This document shows positions 5,705 to 6,845 of a DNA stretch of 6,845 nucleotides, in pieces. The translations under genes and the position numbers were made by a program. Within the stretch, counting starts at the first letter, position 1. Every line of letters starts with the position of its first letter. This stretch comes from Clostridia bacterium (GTDB taxonomy: Bacteria > Bacillota > Clostridia > Oscillospirales > CAG-272): positions 1 through 6,845 of the forward strand of contig JAFTXB010000105.1 in the NCBI GenBank assembly GCA_017461825.1, read 5' to 3'. The notes beneath the pieces were generated by a model. That model worked only from the letters and a program-made list of their open reading frames with translations, was not told where the DNA came from and searched no databases.

Positions 5705-5713
5705 GTCATTTGA

Positions 5714-5719
5714 TCCTTT
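5714..5719 (-). promoter_or_regulatory. Ribosome binding site of proC
   Basis: AAAGGA on the minus strand, nine bases before the ATG at 5704, lies in the 25-base gap after the proA stop. No promoter fits in this gap, which supports one proA-proC transcript. Confidence 0.65.
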
Positions 5720-5729
5720 CGGGTGTCAT

Positions 5730-6845
5730 TCAGCGGATCTGTCCTTCGCCGTGAATGACGTATTTGTAGGTAGTCAGCTCGCACAGCCCCATAGGTCCTC
5801 TCGCGTGGAGCTTTTGCGTGGAAATACCGATCTCACAGCCCAGCCCAAACTCGCCTCCGTCGGTAAAGCGTGTGGACGCATTGACATAAACGGCGGCGCT
5901 GTCAACAGCAGCGGTGAAATAATCGGCGTTTTGCTTGGTTTCGCTGATGATCGCCTCGCTGTGGTGGGTGGAGTGCTTTGCGATATGCGCAACTGCCGCC
6001 CGAACGTCGTCGACCACCGCCACGGCGAGAATATAATTGAGGAACTCGGTGTCAAAATCGGTGTCGCCTGCGGGGATCCCGTCAATGATCTCAGCCGCCG
6101 CGCTGTCAAGCCGAAGCTCAACGGGAGGCTTTCCCGATTCTGTTCGCGCATCGACCAAACGCGACTTGAGGCGCGGTAAAAATTCCTTTGCGATCTTGCG
6201 GTTGACAAGGCAGACCTCCTCCGCATTGCATACCGATGGGCGCGAGGTCTTTGCGTTTTCGATGATATTCAGGGCGCGGTCAATATCTGCCGTGTCGTCA
6301 ACGTAAATATGGCATATGCCCGTTCCCGTTTGGATACAAGGCACCTTTGCGTTTTCCACGCAAGCGCGGATCAGACCTGCGCCGCCGCGCGGGATCAGGA
6401 GATCGACGTAATCAACAGCGGTCATCAGCTCGTTTGCACCTGCTCTTGTGACATCCTCAAGGATGTTGATAAAGGTTTTATCAAAACCAGCCTTGACAAG
6501 TCCCTCTCTCATTGCATCGATGATGGCGCGTGAGGAGCGATACGCCTCCTTGCCGCCACGCAAAACGCAAACGTTTCCGCTCTTGAGGCAAAGAGCCGCC
6601 GCATCGGACGTGACGTTGGGACGACTCTCGTAAATAATGCCGATCACGCCCATTGGAACGCGTGTTTTCTCGATCCGCAGACCGTTGGGGCGCACCACGG
6701 TGTCTGTAACAAGTCCCACAGGATCAGGCAACAGAACGACCTCGCGGATGCCGTCTGCCATCCCCTTGATGCGCGCTTCGGTGAGTGACAAGCGGTCGAT
6801 CATCACGCTGTTCATATTCTCTTTTGCCGCCTCCACGTCAAGCGC
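5730..6845 (-). CDS. proA: Gamma-glutamyl phosphate reductase ProA, N-terminus cut by window end
   Basis: Second enzyme of proline synthesis: reduces L-glutamyl 5-phosphate with NADPH to glutamate 5-semialdehyde, which cyclises to the ProC substrate. An aldehyde-dehydrogenase-fold protein. The frame stays open to base 6845 (ALDVEAAKEN at the edge), so the GTG at 6836 is an internal valine codon, not a start. Seen: PDPVG, the conserved RVPMGVIGIIYESRPNVTSDAAALCLKSGN block, VLRGGKEA, DLLIPRGG, and SRPSVCNAEE with the catalytic cysteine encoded at 6228-6230. The C-terminal THHSEAI, VYVNASTRFTDGGEFGLGCEIGISTQKLHARGPMGL signature is complete. 371 residues are visible of a usual 415 or so, so about 45 are missing. 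A proB gene would commonly lie just upstream, outside the window. Confidence 0.97.
   Translation of the reverse strand, partial: ALDVEAAKENMNSVMIDRLSLTEARIKGMADGIREVVLLPDPVGLVTDTVVRPNGLRIEKTRVPMGVIGIIYESRPNVTSDAAALCLKSGNVCVLRGGKEAYRSSRAIIDAMREGLVKAGFDKTFINILEDVTRAGANELMTAVDYVDLLIPRGGAGLIRACVENAKVPCIQTGTGICHIYVDDTADIDRALNIIENAKTSRPSVCNAEEVCLVNRKIAKEFLPRLKSRLVDARTESGKPPVELRLDSAAAEIIDGIPAGDTDFDTEFLNYILAVAVVDDVRAAVAHIAKHSTHHSEAIISETKQNADYFTAAVDSAAVYVNASTRFTDGGEFGLGCEIGISTQKLHARGPMGLCELTTYKYVIHGEGQIR

Noticed and set aside
4913..5713. Long plus-strand open frame (266 residues) opposite proC
   Set aside because: It is the complement of a complete, well-supported proC. Its translation is rich in Cys, His and Arg with no family resemblance and no ribosome binding site.
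6834..6836. GTG at 6836 as the start of proA
   Set aside because: The frame continues to the window edge with conserved residues, and the ProA N-terminus needs about 45 more residues. The codon is an internal valine.
1..6845. A defence, CRISPR, toxin-antitoxin or phage system
   Set aside because: All substantial genes but one belong to recognised housekeeping, hydrolase or transport families. No nuclease, transposase, spacer array or small toxin-like gene pair is visible.

Overview
The window looks like a chromosomal segment from a low-to-moderate-GC Firmicute, most likely a member of the Clostridia. The grounds are AGGAG-type ribosome binding sites, tight ATGA gene overlaps, hairpin-plus-T-tract terminators and the style of the encoded proteins. 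I see no phage, CRISPR, rRNA or tRNA gene. The taxonomic call is inference.

Left block (1-2603, plus strand): a compact housekeeping operon. It holds the 3' part of trmB (tRNA m7G46 methyltransferase), a nitroreductase-family flavoprotein, truB (tRNA psi55 synthase) and a 199-residue protein I do not recognise. trmB/nitroreductase and nitroreductase/truB overlap by ATGA. The last gene follows truB after 14 bases and has its own strong ribosome binding site. No convincing terminator follows it.

Middle block (2646-4625, plus strand): a promoter with an extended -10 box drives a two-gene unit. The first gene is a cytoplasmic serine hydrolase of the beta-lactamase/PBP-like fold. The second is a ten-helix EamA/DMT-family transporter whose start overlaps the hydrolase stop by ATGA.

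Intergenic block (4626-4900): about 275 bases between convergent genes, and the most unusual part of the window. It is packed with inverted repeats. Two hairpin/T-tract terminators fire on the minus strand, one on the plus strand, and a large nested hairpin lies between them. Its outer 20 bases at each end form imperfect terminal inverted repeats (15/20). It may be a small non-autonomous mobile element (MITE-like) whose ends serve as outward-facing terminators. No protein in it looks real.

Right block (4901-6845, minus strand): proline biosynthesis. proA (gamma-glutamyl phosphate reductase, 5' end cut by the window edge) is followed after 25 bases by proC (pyrroline-5-carboxylate reductase). 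These are the second and third steps from glutamate to proline. A proB glutamate kinase gene would be expected just beyond the right edge.

Apart from the intergenic element and the unrecognised 199-residue protein, the window is ordinary core genome. I do not see a clear new multi-gene system.
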